Source: Actinomycetota bacterium
GTDB lineage: Bacteria > Actinomycetota > Geothermincolia > Geothermincolales > RBG-13-55-18
Direction: 5' to 3'
DNA: 34,671 nucleotides
Assembly (NCBI GenBank): GCA_028697145.1
Contig: JAQVFR010000036.1
Span: forward strand, 1 to 34,671
Position 1 is the first letter of the stretch; each line of letters starts with the position of its first letter. Under the pieces are notes generated by a model. That model was not told the origin of the DNA. It did not search any database and was given only the letters and a program-made list of their open reading frames with translations. Position numbers and translations under genes: made by a program. Positions 8,808 through 17,132 of the stretch are shown here, in pieces.

Positions 8808-9350
8808 TCACGCCTGATCGAGGCTGTTCCTCAGGGTAACGGTCCCCTGATATGTCCTCGAGAGCCTCAAGCCCATCGACTCCTTCGAGAAGACCAGCTC
8901 GAAATCCACCCTGTGCACAAGGGTGTTCCAGCCCGGTGTCCCGGGGCTCAACCGCTCTCCCCGCTCGTCGAAATACGCTATCTGCATGCTTTCGACATCC
9001 TCGATCCAGCTGGCGCCGTTGCGGGTGATGCTTCCCTCCTGCAGGGCCAGGGTGACCGAGGTTTTCTCGCTGCCGTCGAGAAATCCGACGAAGGTTATCG
9101 CTTGCTCATTGCTGCCCGCGTCTATGGCCGTGGCCACCCTTATCTGCCTGGTCATCGCGACCACGGCCTCGTTGGCCGCGTTCTCCAGCTTGACGAGGTT
9201 GTAGGATGCCGTCGAGCTCTTCGCGCCGGAGGATATCATCCCCCCGATGCCGACGAGGAGTATGAGCATGATCGCTAGAAACACCAGGAGCTCAGCAAGG
9301 GTGAACCCTTCCTCGCCTCGTGATGTGCTCGCTCCCGTACCCAACAGCAT
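8808..9350 (-). CDS. PilW/PulJ-like minor prepilin
   Basis: A 180-residue prepilin. The leader ends EEG and is followed by FTLAELLVFLAIMLILLVG, the canonical prepilin peptidase site with glutamate at mature position five and a single transmembrane helix. The globular part has a helix (LVKLENAANEAVVAMTRQIRVA) followed by beta strands, including SMQIAYFDERGERL, a pattern typical of the GspJ/PilW family. The ATG at 9350 has GGAG seven bases upstream. It sits 30 bases after the giant pilin gene and just before the PilX-like gene, the usual minor-pilin arrangement. Such proteins prime pilus assembly at the tip. Confidence 0.82.
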   Translation of the reverse strand: MLLGTGASTSRGEEGFTLAELLVFLAIMLILLVGIGGMISSGAKSSTASYNLVKLENAANEAVVAMTRQIRVATAIDAGSNEQAITFVGFLDGSEKTSVTLALQEGSITRNGASWIEDVESMQIAYFDERGERLSPGTPGWNTLVHRVDFELVFSKESMGLRLSRTYQGTVTLRNSLDQA

Positions 9351-9380
9351 CTCGCTTCTCCGTTTTCTTCTCGGGCCTCG

Positions 9381-11423
9381 TCAGGGGTCCACCAGCTCCC
9401 ATCGTGGCGGCGTACCGGGCGATTCGTACCAGTCGTACTCGCCGTGCTTCACGCGGATACCGCCGTCGCTCCACGTCGCATCGGGCATGGTGAATATATT
9501 AGACCTGATCATTACGACCTTAGCGTCCCTGTCCGTTATTACCCCGTAGTCGTTCGTCCAGCTGCTGCCGTCGCCATAGACCTCCAGCGCGGTATCGTCA
9601 TTGAGCGGGAAGCCCATCCCCTTTACCTCGAACAGCGCCCCCCGCGCCGTGGCGGCCTCGCTCCTCCTGGCGCCTGCAAGCGTGGTCGTGGTCTCCTCGC
9701 TCACGTCGTCGCTCACCCAGACGCCCACGCTCCAGTAGTACCTCTCTATACGCACCGCCTTCTGCGGGTCGTAGACGGGAAGCGTGATGGCGGGCCCCAG
9801 GGTTATATCGAAATCCCTCGTCAGGAAGGCCCCCTCCGAGTTGTAGACGAACAACTCCCAGCTCTTCTCGTTGTCGCAGTCGATGAGGTTGAGTTGGACC
9901 GGTATCTGCGTTTCGCCTCCGAGCGTGCAGCCGCCGGTGATGTCGTATATGACGCCGTCCTCGTTGCGGATCTCCACCCTGCGGGCATCGGAGAGGTTGG
10001 TGCCGGTGATGGTCGATGGTATGTCGTAGTAGTTCTCGAAGAACCCGCTTCCGGGATCAGGGCTGAAATCCTCTATCGTGGCCGGCCAGTCCCCCTCGAT
10101 CGTATATGTGCCGCTCAGCGTGGATACGTGGCCCACCACCTCCGCCTGGGTGTTTATCACCTCGATGCGGTAGTCCCCGGGGGGTGCTTCGTTGATATCG
10201 AAGGTCGCCAGTATCACGCATCCGCTGTCGATATAGCCGTTGTTCGGAGCGGTTATCGAGGTGATGACGCCCGGGACGGTAACGGGGTTCTCCTCTACGT
10301 CCTGGACCAGCCTGACGCTGGCGCTCTCGAAATTGGGGATGTTGATGAAGCGTCCTCCCGTCACCCTCAGGTGCAGCGCTCCCCACTCCTTGTGCCCCGT
10401 CTTCGACATGGCTACCGGGCTGAAGGGGCCGTTGGGATCGTTCCCGTAGTCCGATATGATCGGCCTCGGGTACTCGCAGATGAAGCCGTTGTAAAGGTAC
10501 GACGACACGATCTCCTGCCTGACCTTTACCGACCAGTACCCGATGGGCGCTTTGCCGCCCCAGGGGCTTCCGGGAGTCGAGTTGTAGAGCTTCACGGTCC
10601 CCTTGATCACGGTATCTGTACTGGTGACCTTGTTCACCGCCACCGTTACATCGTTGTAATCGGGCCTCGCCAGCTTGACCTCGAAATTCGGTGCGCCGGG
10701 GTCAAAACCCCAGCCCTCGATGGTGACGTTCGCGTCTCTTTCCGGCCAGTGCGCCGCCGCGTCGCTGCTGGTCCCCTGGATGGCCTCCGGGCCGTCAACC
10801 GTTATCCTCGATACCCCAAGGTTGTATATGGCCTCGGAAGCGGTGACGATGGCCTCCGCCTTGTGCTCCAGCACCTCGACCTCATCTCTCATCGCGTAGA
10901 TGTTGACCTGGACTACGAGAAGGTTGATGCTCCTGTTGTCCTTGTCCTTGGGGCGGTCGTTCCCCACCTTCATGGGGCCCCAGGTGCTCTTCATCTCGCT
11001 GACCTGCGTCGCGTTGTCCTGGTAGCAGACCCTGACCCCCGCCCTGAAATCCTTGTTTCCCTCTATGCTCCCGTACGCATAAGCGGGGAGGGTGACCTCG
11101 GGAATGGCATCCCAGTCGGGCCCGGAACCGTTGGCGGGGTTGGCATACTGGGGATTTCTTTCACCCCAGAAATAGTCGTCTATGTCCATCTTTCCCATCT
11201 CGTCGTCGAAAGGAACGTAATAGGGCATGGACTTTATTCGTTCCATGATCGACTGCGCCAGTGCGACCGTTTTGTGCGCGCGGGAGGACGACATGATACC
11301 GGCGAAGGAGGTATCGAACATCCTCACGATGGGGATCAACGCGACCACGAGGATCATCCCTGCCACCAGTATCTCGGCCAGGGTGAATCCCCGCTGATCG
11401 CCTATGCCCCTTCGCGACCGCAT
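9381..11423 (-). CDS. Giant PilV-like prepilin with predicted Ig-like (IPT/TIG-type) extracellular domains
   Basis: A 680-residue prepilin, several times the usual 150-200. Leader MRSRRGIGDQRG precedes FTLAEILVAGMILVVALIP, with the peptidase site at 12/13 and glutamate at mature position five. After a pilin-like helix (SSRAHKTVALAQSIMERIKSM) the chain is almost all beta. Segments near residues 205-320 (VTIEGWGFDPGAPNFEVKLA...) and 465-555 (IEDFSPDPGSGFFENYYDIP, then ITGTNLSDARRVEI) resemble IPT/TIG domains by their G-x-N/G-F turns; this is my reading, not a search result. It would place a long beta-domain stalk on the pilus, probably at the tip, and could act as an adhesin. It follows the gspH-like gene. 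No cell-wall anchor motif is visible. Confidence 0.78.
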   Translation of the reverse strand: MRSRRGIGDQRGFTLAEILVAGMILVVALIPIVRMFDTSFAGIMSSSRAHKTVALAQSIMERIKSMPYYVPFDDEMGKMDIDDYFWGERNPQYANPANGSGPDWDAIPEVTLPAYAYGSIEGNKDFRAGVRVCYQDNATQVSEMKSTWGPMKVGNDRPKDKDNRSINLLVVQVNIYAMRDEVEVLEHKAEAIVTASEAIYNLGVSRITVDGPEAIQGTSSDAAAHWPERDANVTIEGWGFDPGAPNFEVKLARPDYNDVTVAVNKVTSTDTVIKGTVKLYNSTPGSPWGGKAPIGYWSVKVRQEIVSSYLYNGFICEYPRPIISDYGNDPNGPFSPVAMSKTGHKEWGALHLRVTGGRFINIPNFESASVRLVQDVEENPVTVPGVITSITAPNNGYIDSGCVILATFDINEAPPGDYRIEVINTQAEVVGHVSTLSGTYTIEGDWPATIEDFSPDPGSGFFENYYDIPSTITGTNLSDARRVEIRNEDGVIYDITGGCTLGGETQIPVQLNLIDCDNEKSWELFVYNSEGAFLTRDFDITLGPAITLPVYDPQKAVRIERYYWSVGVWVSDDVSEETTTTLAGARRSEAATARGALFEVKGMGFPLNDDTALEVYGDGSSWTNDYGVITDRDAKVVMIRSNIFTMPDATWSDGGIRVKHGEYDWYESPGTPPRWELVDP

Positions 11424-11486
11424 CTTACTTGTCTCCTCCTCGCTCCTCGAGGCCCATATCCTCCAGCGGCTTTTTCCCGGTTGCCG

Positions 11487-12029
11487 TCAATCCACCGTGA
11501 CCCTGCCCAGGGCGTCGATGGAAACGGTCCCCGTCTGGCTTCCGCTGCTCATGACGATGGAGGCCGGCGTGACCTGCATGAGCGTCCCTGTCGGCCTGAA
11601 GGTGACCTCCGCCCCCTCGCCGCTTATCTGAACGTTGCCTCCGATCTGGACGACCCGGCGACCTGACTCCTCCACCACGCTCTCGCTGGATACGGTGAGG
11701 TCCACGGGGGTCATCTCCCATTCGCCGTCCACCAGAACGTTGTGCATGAACTCGTAGCTGTTCGGATTATCGGCATTTCCAGCGGGATAGATGATCATGC
11801 TGTAGGTGACGTTCTCCTGCCGCGCCGCCGTCTTCGCGCGGAAGAGCGCGGCTTCCACCTGCTTCCTGGCGGCGTTCAGTTTGATGCCCCCGCTTATGTT
11901 GGATATGTTGAGCGCTGCCAGGGCCAGTATGATGCCCAGTATTATGATGACGATGGAAAGCTCGGTGAGCGTAAACCCTTCTTCCCGGCGTTTCTTGCCA
12001 GCTCTTCCCTTGGTGACTCGCCGTTCCAT
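11487..12029 (-). CDS. GspH/FimT-like prepilin
   Basis: The first of four consecutive prepilin-type genes. The leader is basic (MERRVTKGRAGKKRREEG) and is followed by FTLTELSIVIIILGIILALA, with glutamate at mature position five. The helix KLNAARKQVEAALFRAKTAA then leads into beta strands (VTYSMIIYPAG, RRVVQIGGNVQISGEGAEV) and the FimT/GspH-like ending TVSIDALGRVTVD. I used the ATG at 12029; an ATG at 12071 would add 14 residues, and neither has an ideal ribosome-binding site. A predicted promoter with unusual repeats lies 96 bases upstream. It could be a minor pilin or, less likely, the major pilin, since no better candidate is present. Confidence 0.78.
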   Translation of the reverse strand: MERRVTKGRAGKKRREEGFTLTELSIVIIILGIILALAALNISNISGGIKLNAARKQVEAALFRAKTAARQENVTYSMIIYPAGNADNPNSYEFMHNVLVDGEWEMTPVDLTVSSESVVEESGRRVVQIGGNVQISGEGAEVTFRPTGTLMQVTPASIVMSSGSQTGTVSIDALGRVTVD

Positions 12030-12112
12030 TGCTAGAGGCCTGCCCTTTCCTCTGTGGCTATTCCCATTCATCCCCAGTCAAAAAATACAAATGCCTTCAT
12101 CTCATTCAATCC

Positions 12113-12261
12113 TTCTATCGGTAGATTCTACCCACGGCCTTTACCGACCTGCAAGAAAATACTATGTAAAGGATGTTACGTAATTGTTACACAGGCTTTA
12201 TATGCTGTTTTTATATTCGTATCCCTGTCCGATAGAAAGAGATGGCAAACGGCCTTTACCG
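12113..12261 (-). promoter_or_regulatory. Predicted promoter region of the prepilin genes with paired repeats
   Basis: The gap from 12030 to 12363 is AT-richer than its surroundings and holds no gene. On the minus strand a candidate promoter is TTGCAG (12154-12149), 18 bases, TAGAAT (12130-12125). The 13-base sequence CGGTAAAGGCCGT occurs exactly twice, at 12261-12249 and at 12146-12134, the second copy lying inside the promoter spacer. Each copy is followed 11-12 bases later by TTCTATCGG (12237-12229) or its reverse complement CCGATAGAA (12121-12113). The arrangement suggests binding sites for a regulator; no known riboswitch was recognised. Confidence 0.5.
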
Positions 12262-12363
12262 CGATATCTAATGCCCCTGCGGAGTCCTTCTCCTTCCTCT
12301 CGATATATCGCGGATTTGTCTACTTTTTACGGCAGCGACCCCGGAGGTTCTGCCCGGTAACGA

Positions 12364-12810
12364 CTACCTGTCCTCGCCTCCCACAATCGCGGCAAGGGCG
12401 AGCAAGGCCAGCTCGTATCCCGCGGCACCCAATCCCGAGATGACCCCCCTCACCACCGGGGACACCACCGACCGGGAGCGCCATTCCTCCCGCGCGAATA
12501 TGTTGGTGATGTGCACCTCTATCACCGGTAGGGACAGGGCGGCGACAGCGTCCCGCAGCGAATAACCGTAGTGGGTGAGAGCGCCCGGGTTTATGATCAT
12601 GCCGCTGGCGATGGTGGCAACCTCCTGCACGTGATCGACGAGCGCCCCCTCGTGGTTGCTCTGGAAGAAGTCTAGCTCCAGTCCCATGTCGAGCGCTATT
12701 TTCTCCAGCCTTCCCCTGATCTCCTGCCAGGTCTCGGTCCCGTACACCTCCGGTTCCCTGCCGCCCAGCATGTTCAGGTTGGGCCCGTTTACAACCGCGA
12801 TCACGGCCAT
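12364..12810 (-). CDS. aroQ: Type II 3-dehydroquinate dehydratase
   Basis: Removes water from 3-dehydroquinate to give 3-dehydroshikimate, third step of the shikimate pathway. The 148-residue product has every family signature: NGPNLNMLGGREPEVYG with the catalytic Tyr, FFQSNHEGALVDHV, INPGALTHYGYSLRDA, EVHITNIFAREEWR and SVVSPVVRGVISGLG. The flexible lid arginine (R18, GGREPEVYG) is present. The ATG at 12810 overlaps the aroB stop by ten bases and is preceded by GGAGTGGGG within aroB, so the two are coupled. It is the last gene of the aroC-aroK-aroB-aroQ run. No U-rich terminator follows it. Confidence 0.96.
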   Translation of the reverse strand: MAVIAVVNGPNLNMLGGREPEVYGTETWQEIRGRLEKIALDMGLELDFFQSNHEGALVDHVQEVATIASGMIINPGALTHYGYSLRDAVAALSLPVIEVHITNIFAREEWRSRSVVSPVVRGVISGLGAAGYELALLALAAIVGGEDR

Positions 12811-13922
12811 GGTTCCCCACTCCTTATATCCTCGACGATATCCTCGACGGCCTCGTTCACGAGTTCACGCGGCACATCCTCCACGAGGCGGGGCGCTTGC
12901 GGGCCTTCCAGCAGCACGAAGCGCTCGCCCTTTCCCCTCTTCTTGTCGGACCGCATGTATACAAGCAATTCCTCCGCATCGACCTCCACCCTCAACGGCA
13001 TCGCGGCCAGCAGTGGCGCGAGCAGCCTGCGATGGACATCATAAAGGCCGCCTTGCGCCAAGCCCATCGATTCCGAAAGGCGGGCCGCCATCATCATCCC
13101 CACGGCCACCGCTTCCCCGTGGAGCAGCGTGCCGAATCCCGCGGCGGATTCGAGGGCGTGCCCGAAGGTATGTCCGTAATTCAGCATGGCCCTGACGCCG
13201 CCCACGTCGCGCTCGTCCTCCCCCACCACGCGCGCCTTGTGAACCGCGCATGCGGCGATAATGTCCTCCAGGCCTGCCGCGCCAGGTTCCCGCCTCCCCG
13301 ACCATGTCTCCACCTCCGCGAGCAGCGCCTCGTCGTAGAGGAAACCATACTTAGCGACCTCCGCCATGCCGCTGCGCATCTCCCTCGCCGGCAGGGTCTG
13401 CAGGACGCCCGTATCGCTGAACACGGCAAGGGGCTGGTGGAAGGCGCCCACGGCGTTCTTGGCCCCGGGGAGGTCCACGCCCACCTTTCCCCCGATGCTC
13501 GAGTCCACCATGGCCATGAGCGTCGTCGGTACCTGGATGCAGCCGATGCCGCGCATATAGGTGGCCGCGATGAATCCAGCCGTATCGCCCACCACTCCTC
13601 CCCCGAAGGAGATCAGCACATCCTCCCTGTTTATCCCGGCTTCGAGCAGAGCGACGTAACCGGCCTCAACCGTGCGCAGGTTTTTGTGCTCTTCTCCCTG
13701 CGAAAACAGGAACCTCGCCACGCTCCCCGCGGCGCCCAGCGCCTCCCCCAGGGCCGCTAGCATGCGCTCGCCGTGTACGGCGAAGATCGTGGGGTGGCTG
13801 ACCAGCGCCACCGTCCGCGGGCGCAGGCGCCTTATCTCCTCTACGAATTTCCCTTCATAGAGACCGTCGCCTACGTAGACCGGGTACCTTCCCCCCGCCG
13901 TCTCGACTCGGACTTCCTCCAT
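12801..13922 (-). CDS. aroB: 3-dehydroquinate synthase
   Basis: Cyclises DAHP to 3-dehydroquinate using bound NAD and a divalent metal. The 373-residue product shows FSQGEEHKNL, the NAD-binding FGGGVVGDTAGFIAATYMRG, VPTTLMAMVDSSIGGKVGVD, the metal ligands in AMLNYGHTFGHALE and LLHGEAVAVGMMMAA, and DKKRGKGERFVLLEG. All catalytic-site motifs look intact. The ATG at 13922 has AAGGAG ten bases upstream. Its first 52 bases overlap the 3' end of aroK in another frame, a longer overlap than elsewhere in this cluster. Linked kinase and synthase genes are common in bacteria. Confidence 0.96.
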   Translation of the reverse strand: MEEVRVETAGGRYPVYVGDGLYEGKFVEEIRRLRPRTVALVSHPTIFAVHGERMLAALGEALGAAGSVARFLFSQGEEHKNLRTVEAGYVALLEAGINREDVLISFGGGVVGDTAGFIAATYMRGIGCIQVPTTLMAMVDSSIGGKVGVDLPGAKNAVGAFHQPLAVFSDTGVLQTLPAREMRSGMAEVAKYGFLYDEALLAEVETWSGRREPGAAGLEDIIAACAVHKARVVGEDERDVGGVRAMLNYGHTFGHALESAAGFGTLLHGEAVAVGMMMAARLSESMGLAQGGLYDVHRRLLAPLLAAMPLRVEVDAEELLVYMRSDKKRGKGERFVLLEGPQAPRLVEDVPRELVNEAVEDIVEDIRSGEPWP

Positions 13923-14428
13923 CTCGCGGCTATCTCCTTCGCCAGTTCTCGCGTGCTCACCTCGTTGGCGTCTACGATCTCGTGCGCTGCCCGCCGGTAA
14001 AGGCGCGCGCGCTCACGCATAAGCCTTGGTACCGCCGTCTCGAGCCCTTCGTCGGAGAGAAGCGGCCGGCCGGAGCTCCCCCGCAATCGCTCCATGGCGG
14101 TGCTCTCCGAGATATCCAGCAGGAAGACGCGGCATCTGCGGCGCAGCATCTCCACGTTCTCCTCCCGCGTCACCACACCGCCGCCGCAGGACAGGACCAT
14201 CCCGCCCGAGGCGAGCTGTTCGGTGAGGGCGTCACGCTCACGCCGCCTGAACCCGTCCTCGCCTTCCCGCGTGAAGATGGTATCGATGCTCATGCCCGCT
14301 TCGCGGGCGATTACCCCGTCCAGGTCCACGAATTCCATGCCCAGCTCCTCAGCCAGCAGTTCCCCGACGGCGCTCTTACCGGCGCCCATGAAGCCGATAA
14401 GCGCGATGCAATCCCCCTCTTTTACCAT
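13871..14428 (-). CDS. aroK: Shikimate kinase
   Basis: Phosphorylates shikimate at the 3-hydroxyl with ATP. The 185-residue product has the P-loop GFMGAGKS (residues 12-19), the shikimate-binding DLD (35-37), GFRRRE, LSCGGGVV and the lid GRPLL. The frame is open back to 14617, but the ATG at 14428 gives the usual N-terminus and begins 41 bases after the aroC stop; its ribosome-binding site (GAGG) is close to the start, so the start is only moderately certain. The protein ends in a basic tail (KSESRRRGEGTRST) that produces the 52-base overlap with aroB. Confidence 0.93.
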   Translation of the reverse strand: MVKEGDCIALIGFMGAGKSAVGELLAEELGMEFVDLDGVIAREAGMSIDTIFTREGEDGFRRRERDALTEQLASGGMVLSCGGGVVTREENVEMLRRRCRVFLLDISESTAMERLRGSSGRPLLSDEGLETAVPRLMRERARLYRRAAHEIVDANEVSTRELAKEIAARWRKSESRRRGEGTRST

Positions 14429-14469
14429 CGCCTCGTCGCCGCTTGTGCGCCGCGGCCTCTTCCCCCCAT

Positions 14470-15627
14470 TCAGAATCCCGCCTGCCTCGTCTCGAGTTCC
14501 CCGAAGCGTTCCCGTATCTCGTACATGCTGTCTCCGCCCGTTTTCTCGATCAGCGCCTGCGCGAGGACAAAGGCCACGCTCGACTCGGCTACTATCGCCG
14601 CCGCGGGAACGGCGCACACGTCCGCGCGCTCCACCGTGGCCTTCACCTTCTCCTTGCTCACGATGTCCACGGTATCGCGAGGCCTGGCCGTGGTCGGAAT
14701 GGGCTTCATCGCCGCGCGCAACACCAGGGGCTCTCCGTTGCTCATGCCTCCCTCTATCCCTCCAGCATGGTTGCTGAGACGGTAGAACCCCCTCGCTGGC
14801 TCGTGTTCTATGACGTCGAACGCTTGCGAGCCCCTCTTCCTCGCGGCCTCGAACCCGTCTCCTATCTCGACGCCCTTAACGGCCTGTATGCTCATGACCG
14901 CGGCCGCCAAGCGGGCGTCGAGCCGCCGGTCCCAGTGCGCATGGCTGCCGAGCCCCGCCGGAAGCCCGAACGCCACCACCTCGAAGACGCCGCCCAGGGA
15001 ATCCCCCTCCTCCCGCGCCGCGTCGACCGCCCTGACCATCCGCCTTGAGGCCCCGCGGTCGAGGCAACGCATCTCGTCATCGTCAGCCCGCATGACCTCC
15101 TCCAGGGTGGGAAAGACTCCCCCCGCTTCCGCCTTCTCCCCCCCGACCTCCAGCACGTGGGAGCACACCGTTATGCCCACTTCGCCCAGGAGGGCTTTGC
15201 ACACGGCACCGACGCATACCCTCGCCACCGTCTCCCGCGCCGAGGCCCTCTCCAGCACGTCCCTGAGATCGTGCGTGCCGTATTTCATGGCTCCGGCCAG
15301 GTCGGCATGGCCCGGCCTGGGGGCGGTCATGGGGGCTATCGTCTTCTCCCCCTCTACGGACATGATATCCTGCCATTTCTCGTATTCGACGTTCCGCACC
15401 AGCAAGGACAGGGGGCTTCCCAGCGTCTTCCCCGCCCTTACCCCGCTGAGAATCTCGACGCGGTCCGCCTCCAGCCGCATACGCGCTCCCCTGCCGTGTC
15501 CAAGCCTTCTTCTTGCCAGCTCGGACTCTACCCGCTCCGCGCGCAGGGAAAGGCCGTGTGGCAGGCCTTCCACGATGGTCACCATCCCCCTGCCGTGCGA
15601 TTCTCCCGCGTCGAGGAACCTCAGCAT
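14470..15627 (-). CDS. aroC: Chorismate synthase
   Basis: Converts EPSP to chorismate with reduced FMN, last step of the shikimate pathway. The 385-residue product carries the family signatures GESHGRGMVTIVEGLPHG, RLGHGRGARM, PRPGHADLAGAMKYG, RASARETVARV and GGIEGGMSNGEPLVLR. The ATG at 15627 follows GGGAGG and gives MLRFLDAGESHG, the normal start; an ATG at 15648 would add seven residues but has no ribosome-binding site. It is the first of the aro run and is separated from the pilus operon by a terminator. EPSP synthase (aroA) and DAHP synthase are not in the window. Confidence 0.95.
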   Translation of the reverse strand: MLRFLDAGESHGRGMVTIVEGLPHGLSLRAERVESELARRRLGHGRGARMRLEADRVEILSGVRAGKTLGSPLSLLVRNVEYEKWQDIMSVEGEKTIAPMTAPRPGHADLAGAMKYGTHDLRDVLERASARETVARVCVGAVCKALLGEVGITVCSHVLEVGGEKAEAGGVFPTLEEVMRADDDEMRCLDRGASRRMVRAVDAAREEGDSLGGVFEVVAFGLPAGLGSHAHWDRRLDARLAAAVMSIQAVKGVEIGDGFEAARKRGSQAFDVIEHEPARGFYRLSNHAGGIEGGMSNGEPLVLRAAMKPIPTTARPRDTVDIVSKEKVKATVERADVCAVPAAAIVAESSVAFVLAQALIEKTGGDSMYEIRERFGELETRQAGF

Positions 15628-15695
15628 AATCCTCCCGTCATCATTCATCTCGATGGCCCGCCTGTGCCCGCCGCCTCAGACGGCATCCGCTCCCG

Positions 15696-15724
15696 GCATC
15701 CCCTCAAACATGCAGCGGGGATGC
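15696..15724 (-). other. Hairpin in the aroC leader
   Basis: GCATCCCC and GGGGATGC form a perfect eight-pair stem around a 13-base loop, about 70 bases upstream of aroC. No T-run follows. A regulatory role is only a possibility; no promoter was recognised with confidence between the pilP-like terminator and aroC. Confidence 0.4.
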
Positions 15725-15746
15725 TCTCCGCCCGACTCCCGGTAAA

Positions 15747-15776
15747 ATCGAAAAGGGGGCGGCCCGTGCCGCCCCC
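15747..15776 (-). terminator. Rho-independent terminator after the pilMNO operon
   Basis: On the minus strand GGGGGCGGC and GCCGCCCCC form a nine-pair GC-rich stem with a four-base loop, followed by TTTTCGATTTT. It begins 16 bases after the stop of the PilP-like gene and separates the pilus operon from aroC. Confidence 0.85.
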
Positions 15777-15792
15777 CTGTCCCTTCAGCAAC

Positions 15793-16536
15793 CTAGATCT
15801 TTCTGAGCTGGTTCACTTTCAGCTCGTATATCTCGTCCCCGCAGAGCACGGTGACCGTCTGCTCGTCCTTTATCTCCTGCACCCTGAAGACCTCTGCGAA
15901 ATCGCTTCCCGCCTTCAGCTTATCATAGCTGCCGTCGTTCACCTTGATATCCGCGTACCTGATACCCCTGATCTCGTAGACGCCCTTGACGAGGACGACC
16001 CTCTGGGGGACGCTGGTGGTCACGGGCAGCTTGCTGGGGGGCGCCGAGGTGGGCGCGCCGGTGGCCGTTCCCTGCTCCGCGGCCTCGTAATCGGGGAAGC
16101 CCAGCATCTGCCATTCCTTGCTCGCCAGGGTGCCGTCGGAATTCCTCAGGTTCGCGACCTCTCCCATGAGGGGGTAGAAGGGATCGTTGAGCACCCACAC
16201 CTCCACGTAGGGTATCTCCCCCAACTGCTGGTCCATCTCCTCCATGTGGATCTGGAACTTCTGCTCCACCACCCTGTTCGCCAGTCCGTCCGAATCTATG
16301 TCTACCTCCGCCTTGTCCTGCAGCATGGCCTGGGAGAGCATCGCTCCGTCTCCGGCGGATGCTCCCGGCCTCGCGGCCATCACCAGGACCGTCATCACCA
16401 CCAGGGCGACGGCCATTCCCATCAACAGCCTTACCTGCCCCCTGGACAACATGTTCTGGGCGGTATCCGTCTCACCCTTAACGGTATCTCTCATTGAGCG
16501 GTTCTCCATATGCTCGCGCGTTTTTCCAGTTCTCAT
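15793..16536 (-). CDS. PilP-like inner-membrane protein of the type IV pilus alignment complex
   Basis: A 247-residue protein with a short cytoplasmic N-terminus, one transmembrane helix near residues 36-55 (VRLLMGMAVALVVMTVLVMA) and an extracytoplasmic part. A charged linker leads through an Ala/Pro/Thr-rich stretch to a small C-terminal beta domain (VVLVKGVYEIRGIRYADIKV, DFAEVFRVQEIKD, TVTVLCGDEIYELKVNQL), which resembles in layout the PilP/GspC homology region. It directly follows pilO (17 bases), the place where pilP sits in Proteobacteria. It lacks the lipobox of proteobacterial PilP and is instead membrane-anchored. The ATG at 16536 has AGGTG seven bases upstream. The PilP assignment rests on position and layout, not on clear sequence identity. 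Confidence 0.6.
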   Translation of the reverse strand: MRTGKTREHMENRSMRDTVKGETDTAQNMLSRGQVRLLMGMAVALVVMTVLVMAARPGASAGDGAMLSQAMLQDKAEVDIDSDGLANRVVEQKFQIHMEEMDQQLGEIPYVEVWVLNDPFYPLMGEVANLRNSDGTLASKEWQMLGFPDYEAAEQGTATGAPTSAPPSKLPVTTSVPQRVVLVKGVYEIRGIRYADIKVNDGSYDKLKAGSDFAEVFRVQEIKDEQTVTVLCGDEIYELKVNQLRKI

Positions 16537-16553
16537 GCTCTCACACCTGCCTC

Positions 16554-17132
16554 TCAACCCGCGGTAGACTGCACCAGGCCTTCGATCCCCTGGTTAGTGG
16601 TGAAGAATGCCCGGAAATCCACCCGGATCTGTAGGTAAGGTAGCCCGCCGTCACTCGCCGCGATATCCAGGAATACCACCTTCACCGAACGCGGCAGCCG
16701 CTCGATGCGGTTGAAGAACTCGACCAGGTTGAAATAGCGGCCGTGGAACACGGTCTCGCAGGTGACGGTATAGTAACTGCCCGCGGACACCGGCACTTTC
16801 GGCGTTATCGAGAAGAAGTCCAGCCCGGCCTCCTCCGCGGCGTAGTCTATCTGCTGGATGATGTCGGCCAACTCCACGTCCTGGGGTATGCGCTCCAGCA
16901 GCACGTTCAGCTGTCTCTGGAACTGTTCCGGATCCTTCTCGAGCTGCCTCAACTGGTTGAGGCGGTTCTGCTCGGACTGTATGCTGCTCTCCGTTTTCTT
17001 TATCTCGTCCTCGACTTCCCCTACCTTGTTCCTCTGCGGGAATACGACGAGGAAGAGCCCGAGGACCAGGATGATTATGCACACGAGCGCGCCCACCAGC
17101 AGCCACAGGCCCGAGCTTGCCCTGATCTTCAT
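16554..17132 (-). CDS. pilO: Type IV pilus inner-membrane protein PilO
   Basis: Part of the PilM-PilN-PilO inner-membrane platform that aligns the pilus machine. The 192-residue product has a transmembrane helix at about 9-31 (LWLLVGALVCIIILVLGLFL), a coiled coil at about 36-75 rich in Glu, Lys and Gln, and the ferredoxin-like PilO domain (AEEAGLDFFSITP, YYTVTCETVFHGRYFNLVEF, LPYLQIRVDFRAFF). Length and layout are standard. The ATG at 17132 overlaps the pilN stop as ATGA, which implies translational coupling. Confidence 0.9.
   Translation of the reverse strand: MKIRASSGLWLLVGALVCIIILVLGLFLVVFPQRNKVGEVEDEIKKTESSIQSEQNRLNQLRQLEKDPEQFQRQLNVLLERIPQDVELADIIQQIDYAAEEAGLDFFSITPKVPVSAGSYYTVTCETVFHGRYFNLVEFFNRIERLPRSVKVVFLDIAASDGGLPYLQIRVDFRAFFTTNQGIEGLVQSTAG

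Noticed and set aside
9444-11666. A 740-codon open frame on the plus strand
   Set aside because: It lies opposite the giant pilin and GspH-like genes; such long antisense frames are expected in GC-rich coding DNA, and the product shows no recognisable domain.
12030-12363. GEMM riboswitch upstream of the prepilin genes
   Set aside because: The GGTAAAGGCC repeats are not the GEMM core; they look like protein-binding sites.
12319-12363. Terminator after aroQ
   Set aside because: A GGCAG/CTGCC stem exists, but it is followed by GTAAAAAG rather than a T-run on the minus strand.
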